Shown here piece by piece: positions 56,977 through 64,000 of a stretch of 64,000 nt of DNA. The translations under genes and the position numbers were made by a program. The first letter of the stretch is position 1; each line of letters starts with the position of its first letter. This DNA comes from Burkholderia sp. Ax-1719 (GTDB lineage Bacteria > Pseudomonadota > Gammaproteobacteria > Burkholderiales > Burkholderiaceae). The notes under the pieces were generated by a model. That model did no database searches and was not told where the DNA came from. It worked only from the letters and a program-made list of their open reading frames with translations. The stretch is taken from NCBI RefSeq assembly GCF_011753055.1, contig NZ_VWWJ01000006.1, forward strand, positions 1-64,000. Direction: 5' to 3'.

Positions 56977-57097
56977 ATTCCCGTCTTTATCCGCGTTTTT
57001 CCCTTCCGTTTTTCTTCCTTTTCGTTCCGGCTCTTGCGCTTGGGCAGGGCGTCCCCATTTAGTCCAGTTCCACCTCCAGCGGTGCGCTGTAAAGACT

Positions 57098-57139
57098 GTA
57101 ACCGCTGTTACGCGCGTAACGTGGTGCCGTGGCGGTAAC
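57098..57139. promoter_or_regulatory. iterated GTAAC/GTTAC boxes upstream of rpoE
   Basis: GTAAC (57098), GTTAC (57107) and GTAAC (57116) are spaced exactly nine bases apart, alternating in orientation, and GGTAAC follows at 57134. The middle part forms the 14-base palindrome GTTACGCGCGTAAC (57107-57120). A TACAAT at 57142-57147 could be a -10. Regulator unknown. Confidence 0.45.
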
Positions 57140-57187
57140 GCTACAATGAGGCCCCGCGTCCACTTCATGAGCTAACGGACTTTTCAG

Positions 57188-57787
57188 GTGAGCGAAAAAG
57201 AAATTGACCAGGTGCTGGTCGAGCGCGTGCAAAAAGGTGACAAGGCCGCGTTCGAACTGCTGGTCTCCAAGTACCACCGCAAGATCATCCGCCTGATCTC
57301 GCGCCTCGTGCGGGACCCCGCCGAGGTCGAGGACGTGGCCCAGGACGCCTTTATCAAGGCGTATCGGGCGCTGCCGCAGTTCCGTGGCGAATCCGCTTTC
57401 TATACGTGGTTGTACCGTATTGCGGTCAATACGGCGAAGAACTACCTTGCGACCCAGGGAAGACGCGCCCCCACCTCCACCGAAGCAGATGCAGAAGAAG
57501 CGGAAACTTTCTCGGACGCCGATCAACTAAGGGATATCAACACGCCCGAGTCGATGTTGATGAGCAAGCAGATCGCCCAGACGGTCAATGCTGCAATGGC
57601 GGTTCTACCGGAAGAGCTGCGCACCGCCATTACTCTTCGGGAAATTGAAGGTTTGAGTTACGAGGAAATCGCTGAAATGATGGATTGCCCCATTGGCACC
57701 GTCAGATCGCGAATTTTCCGCGCTCGCGAAGCCATTGCGGCAAAATTGCGTCCGCTGCTGGACACACCGGAAGGCAAGCGCTGGTAA
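57188..57787 (+). CDS. rpoE: sigma-E extracytoplasmic stress sigma factor
   Basis: This 199-residue sigma factor has region 2 (DVAQDAFIKAYRALPQFRGE) and region 4 (LSYEEIAEMMDCPIGTVRSR). It begins with GTG at 57188. It directs the envelope-stress response and is held by RseA, encoded next. Auto-regulation is expected, but I could not identify a sigma-E promoter in front of it. Confidence 0.97.
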   Translation: MSEKEIDQVLVERVQKGDKAAFELLVSKYHRKIIRLISRLVRDPAEVEDVAQDAFIKAYRALPQFRGESAFYTWLYRIAVNTAKNYLATQGRRAPTSTEADAEEAETFSDADQLRDINTPESMLMSKQIAQTVNAAMAVLPEELRTAITLREIEGLSYEEIAEMMDCPIGTVRSRIFRAREAIAAKLRPLLDTPEGKRW

Positions 57788-57873
57788 AAAAGCCACGCTC
57801 GCGCCGGGCGCGCACGCAAGTCACTAAAGTGAGTGTGTCACTGCGGGGCTTCTGTAAAGAAATGGGGAGCATC

Positions 57874-58539
57874 ATGGGGTCGGTTTCGATGCAATCGGTG
57901 TCAAGCTCGCACGGCGAGCGCCTGTCCGCCTTTGTCGATGGCGAATTCGCCGCTGCAAGTGCGAGTGAAGCGGACACGCATCTGAACGCTATTTTTTCCA
58001 GTCTCGACGACGAAGACCGCAAGGTCTGGTCGGCGTATCACCTGATCGGCGACGCGCTGCGCTCGGACGACCTGGCGATGAGCCCGGCCGCGAGCCAGTC
58101 GTTCATGGCGGGCTTTGCCGCGCGCTTTGAGGCGGAGCCGCACGTGCTGGCGCCTGCCGCCGTCGCCGCGGATGCTGCCGTCAGCACGCATAACGGTCGC
58201 GTCGCGCGTATTCTTTCGCTGCGTCGTCGCGTCATGCCGTCGCTGGCTGTGGCGGCTGCCGCAGCCACGCTTACGTGGATTGTCGTGCCGCAGATGCGTG
58301 GCGTCGGCATGGCCGGCGGTCCGCAGATCGCGGCCATGCAACCCGCGGGCGACAATGTCCAGCGCGTGGCCATGAACACCGTGCCCGTGCAGACGGCCGC
58401 CGTTCAGGATGGCAATATCATCCGCGACGCACAACTGGACGCTTATCTCGAAGCGCACCAGCAGTTCGCGCAGCAGCCGGTCATGTCGGATTCGATGCCG
58501 CTGATCCGCTCTGCCGCCCTTACCACGCAAGGCCAGTGA
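57874..58539 (+). CDS. rseA: anti-sigma-E factor RseA (MucA)
   Basis: This 221-residue membrane protein has an N-terminal anti-sigma domain (SSHGERLSAFVDGEF; VWSAYHLIGDALRSDDL), one membrane segment (about 115-135, MPSLAVAAAAATLTWIVV) and a periplasmic tail. GGGGAG supports the ATG at 57874; the ATG at 57862 is an alternative. It keeps RpoE inactive until proteolysis. Confidence 0.92.
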   Translation: MGSVSMQSVSSSHGERLSAFVDGEFAAASASEADTHLNAIFSSLDDEDRKVWSAYHLIGDALRSDDLAMSPAASQSFMAGFAARFEAEPHVLAPAAVAADAAVSTHNGRVARILSLRRRVMPSLAVAAAAATLTWIVVPQMRGVGMAGGPQIAAMQPAGDNVQRVAMNTVPVQTAAVQDGNIIRDAQLDAYLEAHQQFAQQPVMSDSMPLIRSAALTTQGQ

Positions 58540-58544
58540 GTCTG

Positions 58545-59615
58545 ATGCAGACATTGCGGTTGAATAACAATACATTCTGGGGGCGGTTGCCGGCATTCCT
58601 GTGCTGCGCAGCCGTAATGTTCACCGCTCTGTCTGCCGCCACGCGTGCGCATGCACAAGGCGCGTCGGCTGCTTCCGTTACGGATCCGGCCACGCGCCGG
58701 AGCGCCGCGCAGTGGCTCGACCGCATCCAGCAGGCCGCCCAGCAGCAGAATTACATCGGCACCTTCGTCTATCAGCGCGGCAACTACGTGCAGTCGTCGC
58801 GCATTACGCATTACGCGACGAAGAGCGACGGCGAGTTCGAGCAGCTCGAAAGCCTCGACGGCAAGCCGCGCAAGATGCTGCGCCATAACGACGACCTCTA
58901 CACCTTCGTGCCGGAGCGCAAGCTCTGCGTCGTCGAAAAACGCCAGAACAAGGACGCGTTCCCGGCGCTGCTCGCCACCAGCGGCGACCAGGTGCTGTCC
59001 GTCTACGACCCGAAGATGCTCGGCACCGACCGTGTCGCCGGCATCGACAGCCAGGTCATCGAACTCGATCCCAAGGACACTTACCGCTTCGCCTACAAGC
59101 TGTGGGCGGACGCGAAGACGGGCCTGCTGCTGCGCTCGCAGACGCTCGATCCGTCGAACGGCCAGGTGCTCCAGCAGCTCTCCTTTACGCAGGTGAGCAT
59201 TGGCGTGCCGGTCGATAAGGCGCCCATCGCAGCCGGCATGCGTAACACCGCTGGCTGGACCGTGGTGCGTCCGCCGCTTCAGACCGTCGATATGGAAGCG
59301 CAGGGCTGGAGCTTCGCGCAGACCGTGCCGGGCTTCGTCAAAATCCGCGAACTGCGCCGCCCGATGGCCGCGCGCGACGCCAGCGAGCCGCCGATCCCGG
59401 TCGATCAGGCTGTGTTCTCGGATGGCCTGTCGGCCGTGTCGGTTTTTGTCGAGCCGGTCGAGCACAACAGCCGCAAGGAAGGCGCGGGCAGCAACGGCGC
59501 GACCCATGTGCTGGTGAAGCGCAACGGCGATTACTGGATCACCTTGCTCGGCGAAGTGCCCCAGGCCACGTTGCAGCAATTCGCGTCTGCCATAGAATAC
59601 AAGGCTCCCAAGTAA
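58545..59615 (+). CDS. rseB: periplasmic regulator RseB (MucB)
   Basis: This 356-residue protein has a signal peptide (TRAHA-QGAS near 38). The RseB/MucB fold follows with AAQQQNYIGTFVYQRGNYVQ, LESLDGKPRKMLRHNDDLY and a C-terminal lipid-binding-like domain. RseB shields RseA and senses mislocalised envelope components. The start lies five bases after the rseA stop. Confidence 0.95.
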   Translation: MQTLRLNNNTFWGRLPAFLCCAAVMFTALSAATRAHAQGASAASVTDPATRRSAAQWLDRIQQAAQQQNYIGTFVYQRGNYVQSSRITHYATKSDGEFEQLESLDGKPRKMLRHNDDLYTFVPERKLCVVEKRQNKDAFPALLATSGDQVLSVYDPKMLGTDRVAGIDSQVIELDPKDTYRFAYKLWADAKTGLLLRSQTLDPSNGQVLQQLSFTQVSIGVPVDKAPIAAGMRNTAGWTVVRPPLQTVDMEAQGWSFAQTVPGFVKIRELRRPMAARDASEPPIPVDQAVFSDGLSAVSVFVEPVEHNSRKEGAGSNGATHVLVKRNGDYWITLLGEVPQATLQQFASAIEYKAPK

Positions 59616-59635
59616 CTCCTTCGGCCGAATACGAT

Positions 59636-61171
59636 ATGACGATCCTCCCGCTGCGCAAATTCTTCGCGGCCGCGGTGGTGGCGGTGTGCCTGCCGCTCGC
59701 CCCGCAAGTGGCAGCGGCGGCGCCTGCTGCCAATCTGCCTGATTTCACCGATCTCGTGGACAAGGTGGGCCCGTCGGTGGTCAATATCCGCACGACCACG
59801 CGCGTGACGCTCTCGCAGGGTGGCGGCGCGCTGCCACCGGGGATGGATAACGGCGATATGTCGGAGTTCTTCCGTCGCTTCTTTGGCATTCCGTTGCCGC
59901 AAGGTCCGCAAGGCGGTCAGGGCGGTGGCCAGTCGCCACACGGCGGACAGGGTGGGCAGGGCGGTCAGGGTAGCCAGGGCGGCCAGGATTCCGGCCCGGA
60001 CAACGGCGACGAGCAGAACAGCGGCGTCGGCTCCGGCTTCATCATGACGAGCGACGGCTACGTGATGACCAACGCGCACGTCGTGGATGACGCCGACAGC
60101 ATCTACGTCACGCTCACCGACAAGCGCGAATTCAAGGCCAAGCTGATCGGCGTGGACGACCGCACGGACGTCGCCGTGGTCAAGATCCAGGCGAACAACC
60201 TGCCGGCCGTGAACGTCGGCGATTCGAACAAGGTGCGCGTGGGCGAGTGGGTCGTGGCAATCGGTTCGCCGTTCGGCCTCGAAAACACTGTGACTGCCGG
60301 GATCGTCAGCGCCAAGGGGCGCGACACCGGCGACTATCTGCCGTTCATCCAGACCGATGTGGCCGTGAACCCCGGCAACTCGGGCGGCCCGCTCATCAAC
60401 ATGCAGGGCGAAGTGATCGGCATCAACTCGCAGATCTATAGCCGCACGGGCGGCTTCATGGGCATTTCGTTCGCGATTCCGATCGACGAGGCGATGCGCG
60501 TGGCGGATCAGCTCAAGACCACCGGCAAGGTTACGCGCGGCCGTATCGCCGTGGCGATCGGCGAAGTGACCAAGGACGTGGCCGATTCGCTCGGTCTGCC
60601 CAAGGCGCAGGGCGCGCTGGTGTCGAGCGTCGAACCGGGCGGCCCGGCCGAGAAGGCGGGCATCCAGCCGGGCGACATCATCCTGAAGTTCAACGGCCAG
60701 TCGGTGGACACTGCGACCGATCTGCCGCGCATGGTGGGCGACACCAAACCCGGCAGCAAGGCAACCGTGACGGTCTGGCGCAAGGGCCAGACGCGCGAAC
60801 TGCCGATCACGATTGCGGAAATGCAGACGGACAAGGGCGCGAAGGCCGACCCGAAAAAGGCGCCGGAGCCGAAGCCGCGTGCGGCTAACGCGCTGGGTCT
60901 GTCGGTGACGGATATCCCGGCCGACCAGCTGAACCAGCTCAAGATCAAGGGCGGTGTGGTGGTCGATTCGGTGGACGGGCCAGCAGCGCGTGCCGGTCTG
61001 CAAAAGGGCGACATCATCCTGCGCGTGGGCGACACCGATATCGCCAACGCAAAGCAGTTCCAGGACGTTACCGCGCATCTGGACCCGCAGAAGATGGTCG
61101 CGATTCTCGTGCGTCGGGGCGACAATACGCAATTCGTGCCGATCCGCCCGCGCGGGCCGGCGCAGAAATAA
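59636..61171 (+). CDS. mucD: periplasmic serine protease MucD (DegP/HtrA type)
   Basis: This 511-residue HtrA protease has a signal peptide (about 1-28) and the catalytic triad His148 (TNAHVVDD), Asp178 (DDRTDVAVVK) and Ser249 (NPGNSGGPL). Two PDZ domains follow at about 295-390 and 405-500. Between residues 88 and 120 it carries a Gly/Gln-rich insert (PQGGQGGGQSPHGGQGGQGG and onward) in the LA-loop position. It degrades misfolded envelope proteins and is part of the sigma-E regulon and operon. Confidence 0.96.
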   Translation: MTILPLRKFFAAAVVAVCLPLAPQVAAAAPAANLPDFTDLVDKVGPSVVNIRTTTRVTLSQGGGALPPGMDNGDMSEFFRRFFGIPLPQGPQGGQGGGQSPHGGQGGQGGQGSQGGQDSGPDNGDEQNSGVGSGFIMTSDGYVMTNAHVVDDADSIYVTLTDKREFKAKLIGVDDRTDVAVVKIQANNLPAVNVGDSNKVRVGEWVVAIGSPFGLENTVTAGIVSAKGRDTGDYLPFIQTDVAVNPGNSGGPLINMQGEVIGINSQIYSRTGGFMGISFAIPIDEAMRVADQLKTTGKVTRGRIAVAIGEVTKDVADSLGLPKAQGALVSSVEPGGPAEKAGIQPGDIILKFNGQSVDTATDLPRMVGDTKPGSKATVTVWRKGQTRELPITIAEMQTDKGAKADPKKAPEPKPRAANALGLSVTDIPADQLNQLKIKGGVVVDSVDGPAARAGLQKGDIILRVGDTDIANAKQFQDVTAHLDPQKMVAILVRRGDNTQFVPIRPRGPAQK

Positions 61172-61218
61172 GCGACAGACGTCAGTTTTAGAAGTTGGCA
61201 AACCAGCGAGTCAGCATC

Positions 61219-61560
61219 ATGCCCAACACGCCCATGCGTACCTCGACCGCCACCCAGCCTCGCGCGGTGGCGCGCGCGAGCGCGCATCTGGTCCTGTTCG
61301 GCCGGGCGTGGTGTCATCTCTGCGAGGAAATGCGCGAAGCGCTCGAACCGCTCGCCGTGGCGGCGGGCGCGCGCCTCGACGTAATCGATGTCGATTCCGA
61401 CCCCGAACTCGTCGCGCGTTACGACGAACTGGTACCGGTGCTGGTCTGTGACGGCATCGAACTGTGCCGTTACAGGCTCGACGAGGCGCGCGTGCGCGCC
61501 ACGTTGGGACTGAGCGCCGACGCGCCCTACGTGCCCAAAAAGCCGCCGAGCGGGACCTGA
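61219..61560 (+). CDS. glutaredoxin-family thioredoxin-fold protein
   Basis: This protein of about 113 residues has the redox motif WCHLCEEM (CxxC) and the cis-Pro region DELVPVLVCDG. It is a small DUF836-like glutaredoxin. The start is uncertain (TTG at 61195, ATG at 61219 or 61234). Its place between mucD and lepA is common in Burkholderiaceae. Confidence 0.82.
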   Translation: MPNTPMRTSTATQPRAVARASAHLVLFGRAWCHLCEEMREALEPLAVAAGARLDVIDVDSDPELVARYDELVPVLVCDGIELCRYRLDEARVRATLGLSADAPYVPKKPPSGT

Positions 61561-61693
61561 CGGAGCGGTTTTATCGCTCGTCAACCCGGCCGCAAGGTCA
61601 GGTCGCTGGCACAACACCTGCATGACTTCAACGCAGGGTTCGCCTGCGACACCCCTTTTCGGCTAAAATAGTTCGGTTTTTCATCTGTTTACG

Positions 61694-61728
61694 AGGCGTG
61701 CCCAGCTATCGTTGGGGCGCGCCTTTTT
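61694..61728 (+). terminator. terminator-like hairpin just before lepA
   Basis: AGGCGTGCCCA (61694-61704) pairs with TGGGGCGCGCCT (61713-61724) with one mismatch or bulge, followed by TTTTT. It ends only 17 bases before the lepA ATG. A TAAAAT (61664-61669) lies upstream, so it could also be an attenuator. Confidence 0.55.
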
Positions 61729-61745
61729 CGCTTGATCGGCACTGA

Positions 61746-63539
61746 ATGGATCATATTCGTAACTTCTCGATCATTGCGCACATCGACCATGGCAAGTCGA
61801 CGCTCGCCGATCGCATCATCCAGCTGTGCGGCGGCTTGTCCGACCGCGAAATGGAAGCGCAGGTGCTCGACTCGATGGATCTCGAGCGCGAGCGCGGCAT
61901 CACGATCAAGGCGCAGACCGCAGCCCTCACGTACAAGGGACGTGACGGCAAGGTCTACAACCTGAACCTGATCGACACGCCGGGCCACGTCGACTTCTCC
62001 TACGAAGTCAGCCGCTCGCTGTCGGCGTGCGAAGGCGCGCTGCTCGTCGTCGACGCCAGTCAGGGCGTGGAAGCGCAGACCGTGGCGAACTGCTACACGG
62101 CGATCGAACTCGGCGTCGAAGTGGTGCCGGTTCTCAACAAGATCGACCTGCCCGCCGCCAACCCCGAAAACGCCATCGAGGAAATCGAGGACGTGATCGG
62201 CATCGACGCGACCGACGCCACGCGCTGCAGCGCGAAGACCGGCCTCGGCGTGGAAGATGTGCTCGAATCGATCATCGCCAATGTGCCGCCGCCCAAGGGC
62301 GATCCGGAAGCACCGTTGCAGGCGCTGATCATCGACTCGTGGTTCGACAACTACGTCGGCGTGGTCATGCTCGTGCGTATCGTCAACGGCACGCTGCGTC
62401 CGAAGGACAAGATCAAGCTGATGGCCACCGGCGCGCAGTATCCGGTCGAGCACGTCGGCGTGTTCGCGCCGAAGTCGCGCAACCTGGAATCGCTGTCGGC
62501 GGGCCAGGTGGGCTTCATCATCGCGGGCATCAAGGAACTCGCCGCCACCAAGGTGGGCGATACCGTCACGATCGTGAACCGTGCGGCGCCGGAACCGCTG
62601 CCGGGCTTCAAGGAAGTGAAGCCGCAGGTGTTCGCGGGTCTTTATCCGGTCGAGGCGAACCAGTACGACGCGCTGCGCGAATCGCTCGAAAAGCTCAAGC
62701 TCAACGACGCCTCGCTCCAGTACGAGCCGGAAGTGTCGCAGGCGCTGGGTTTCGGCTTCCGCTGCGGCTTCCTGGGCCTGCTGCACATGGAAATCGTGCA
62801 GGAGCGTCTCGAACGCGAGTTCGACATGGACCTCATCACCACGGCGCCGACCGTGGTGTACGAAGTCGTGCAGGCCGACGGCACGCTGATCAAGGTCGAA
62901 AACCCGGCGAAGATGCCGGAGCCGTCGCGCATCGCGGAAATTCGCGAGCCGATCGTCACGGTCAACCTGTACATGCCGCAGGACTATGTGGGTTCGGTGA
63001 TCACGCTCTGTACGCAGAAGCGCGGCAATCAGATCAACATGCAGTACCACGGCCGTCAGGTGCAGCTCACGTACGAAATCCCGATGGCGGAAATCGTGCT
63101 CGACTTCTTCGATCGCCTGAAGTCGGTGTCGCGCGGCTATGCGTCGATGGACTACGAGTTCAAGGAGTATCGCAGCGCGGACGTCGTGAAGGTCGACATG
63201 CTGATCAACAGCGAAAAGGTCGATGCGCTGTCCATCATCGTGCACCGTTCGCAGTCGCTGTATCGCGGCCGCGAAGTGGCCGCGAAAATGCGCGAGATCA
63301 TTCCGCGCCAGATGTACGACGTGGCAATTCAGGCCGCGATTGGCGCGCACATCATCGCGCGTGAGAACATCAAGGCGCTGCGCAAGAACGTGCTGGCCAA
63401 GTGTTATGGCGGCGACATCTCGCGTAAGAAGAAGCTCCTCGAAAAGCAGAAGGCAGGCAAGAAGCGGATGAAGCAGGTTGGCTCCGTGGAAATCCCGCAG
63501 GAAGCTTTCCTTGCGATTCTGCGCGTCGAAGATAAATAA
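61746..63539 (+). CDS. lepA: translation elongation factor 4 (LepA)
   Basis: LepA is a ribosome-bound GTPase that acts in initiation or back-translocation. The 597-residue protein has G1 [13 protein letters not shown]3 [12 protein letters not shown] and G4 [10 protein letters not shown]. The LepA-specific C-terminus with [17 protein letters not shown] is intact. No obvious Shine-Dalgarno precedes the ATG. Confidence 0.98.
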   Translation: MDHIRNFSIIAHIDHGKSTLADRIIQLCGGLSDREMEAQVLDSMDLERERGITIKAQTAALTYKGRDGKVYNLNLIDTPGHVDFSYEVSRSLSACEGALLVVDASQGVEAQTVANCYTAIELGVEVVPVLNKIDLPAANPENAIEEIEDVIGIDATDATRCSAKTGLGVEDVLESIIANVPPPKGDPEAPLQALIIDSWFDNYVGVVMLVRIVNGTLRPKDKIKLMATGAQYPVEHVGVFAPKSRNLESLSAGQVGFIIAGIKELAATKVGDTVTIVNRAAPEPLPGFKEVKPQVFAGLYPVEANQYDALRESLEKLKLNDASLQYEPEVSQALGFGFRCGFLGLLHMEIVQERLEREFDMDLITTAPTVVYEVVQADGTLIKVENPAKMPEPSRIAEIREPIVTVNLYMPQDYVGSVITLCTQKRGNQINMQYHGRQVQLTYEIPMAEIVLDFFDRLKSVSRGYASMDYEFKEYRSADVVKVDMLINSEKVDALSIIVHRSQSLYRGREVAAKMREIIPRQMYDVAIQAAIGAHIIARENIKALRKNVLAKCYGGDISRKKKLLEKQKAGKKRMKQVGSVEIPQEAFLAILRVEDK

Positions 63540-63571
63540 GCCCGCAAATAAGCCGAACAACGGACCACTAC

Positions 63572-64000
63572 ATGAATTTTGCGCTGATCCTTTTTGTGCT
63601 CGTCATCTTGACGGGCATCGCGTGGGTTGCAGACAAGCTGGTTTTCATGCCGCGCCGGCGCCTCGCCGCCGATGCGGCCGTTGCCGAGTTCGACCGGCAG
63701 CAGCAACGCGTGGGCGAGCGTTTCGCCGACGAAAATGCGCCGGTTACGCGTCAGAACCTGCGTAACGAAAAGCTGCGCCAGCCGTGGTGGCTGGAGTACA
63801 CGGCGAGCTTCTTCCCGGTCATCCTGGTCGTGTTCCTCGTGCGCTCGTTCGTGGTGGAGCCGTTCAAGATTCCCTCGGGTTCGATGGTGCCCACGCTGCT
63901 GGTGGGCGACTTCATCCTCGTGAACAAGTTCGACTACGGCATTCGCCTGCCGATCACCAACACGAAGATCACCCAGGGCCGTCCGCTCGAACGTGGCGAC
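63572..64000 (+). CDS. lepB: signal peptidase I (partial at the window end)
   Basis: The first 143 residues are visible: one or two membrane anchors (about 2-22 and 75-95) and the catalytic Ser in KIPSGSMVPTLLVGDFILV. The Lys region lies beyond the edge. lepA-lepB is the usual gene order. Confidence 0.96.
   Translation, partial: MNFALILFVLVILTGIAWVADKLVFMPRRRLAADAAVAEFDRQQQRVGERFADENAPVTRQNLRNEKLRQPWWLEYTASFFPVILVVFLVRSFVVEPFKIPSGSMVPTLLVGDFILVNKFDYGIRLPITNTKITQGRPLERGD

Noticed and set aside
61689..63560. Long open frames opposite lepA, and similar ones opposite fumC, mucD, fabF and the helicase gene
   Set aside because: All are antisense shadows of confident genes with no ribosome site or domain.

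Overview
The window is chromosomal DNA, high in G+C and almost fully coding, from a betaproteobacterium of the family Burkholderiaceae (most like Paraburkholderia, Caballeronia or Burkholderia). The assignment rests on the gene order yceF-yceD-rpmF-plsX-fabH-fabD-fabG-acpP-fabF-ygfX-rpoE-rseA-rseB-mucD-lepA-lepB, on moaA/mobA/moeA beside rne-rluC, and on the protein sequences. No insertion sequence, integrase, prophage or CRISPR array was seen.

Bases 1-7578 are the accessory part. Seven genes on the minus strand (the last one cut by the window edge) encode exported proteins: two with amyloid-type Asn/Gln/Gly repeats, one periplasmic C39-type cysteine peptidase, one coiled-coil protein resembling the start of an outer-membrane pore, and three small partners that share a short [VI][ND]DxxLxxxxG motif. 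This is the layout of a Fap functional-amyloid secretion system in a divergent form. A near-consensus sigma-54 promoter lies at 5630-5645, just ahead of the first gene, and a sigma-54 activator is encoded divergently at 6187-7578. Between them are palindromes and a perfect tandem repeat that could be activator sites. An AT-richer stretch without a supported gene (7579-8356) separates this island from core DNA.

Bases 8357-28462 carry mixed core and lineage genes: thyA, a large FecR/DUF6600-type exported protein with a Pro/Gln repeat tail, an ArsR regulator, a small lipoprotein, a GlxA-type regulator, a thioesterase, fumC, a ClsC-like phospholipase-D lipoprotein, a BASS transporter, a MATE exporter, an S4 RNA-binding protein, a Lys-rich secreted protein behind a long hairpin, a UvrD-like helicase, azlCD with an AraC regulator, and creA. 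Two identical tRNA-Asn genes with a strong promoter and a terminator follow, then fdxA.

Bases 29707-43499 hold pncB, a LUD-domain protein overlapping an antiporter gene, a 2-hydroxyacid dehydrogenase overlapping rmuC, a GNAT enzyme with a small membrane protein, the molybdenum cofactor genes moeA, mobA and moaA, and rne with a repeat-rich tail. Bases 44381-49127 hold rluC, a HAD phosphatase, a Rieske protein, an S49 peptidase, an RsmI-like methylase and yceF.

Bases 49236-56443 are the classical ribosomal-protein/phospholipid/fatty-acid cluster, led by a consensus sigma-70 promoter and interrupted by hairpins behind rpmF and acpP, the two genes whose products are needed in greatest amount. 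Bases 56461-63539 hold ygfX, the sigma-E envelope stress module (rpoE-rseA-rseB-mucD), a thioredoxin-fold protein and lepA. lepB runs off the right edge.
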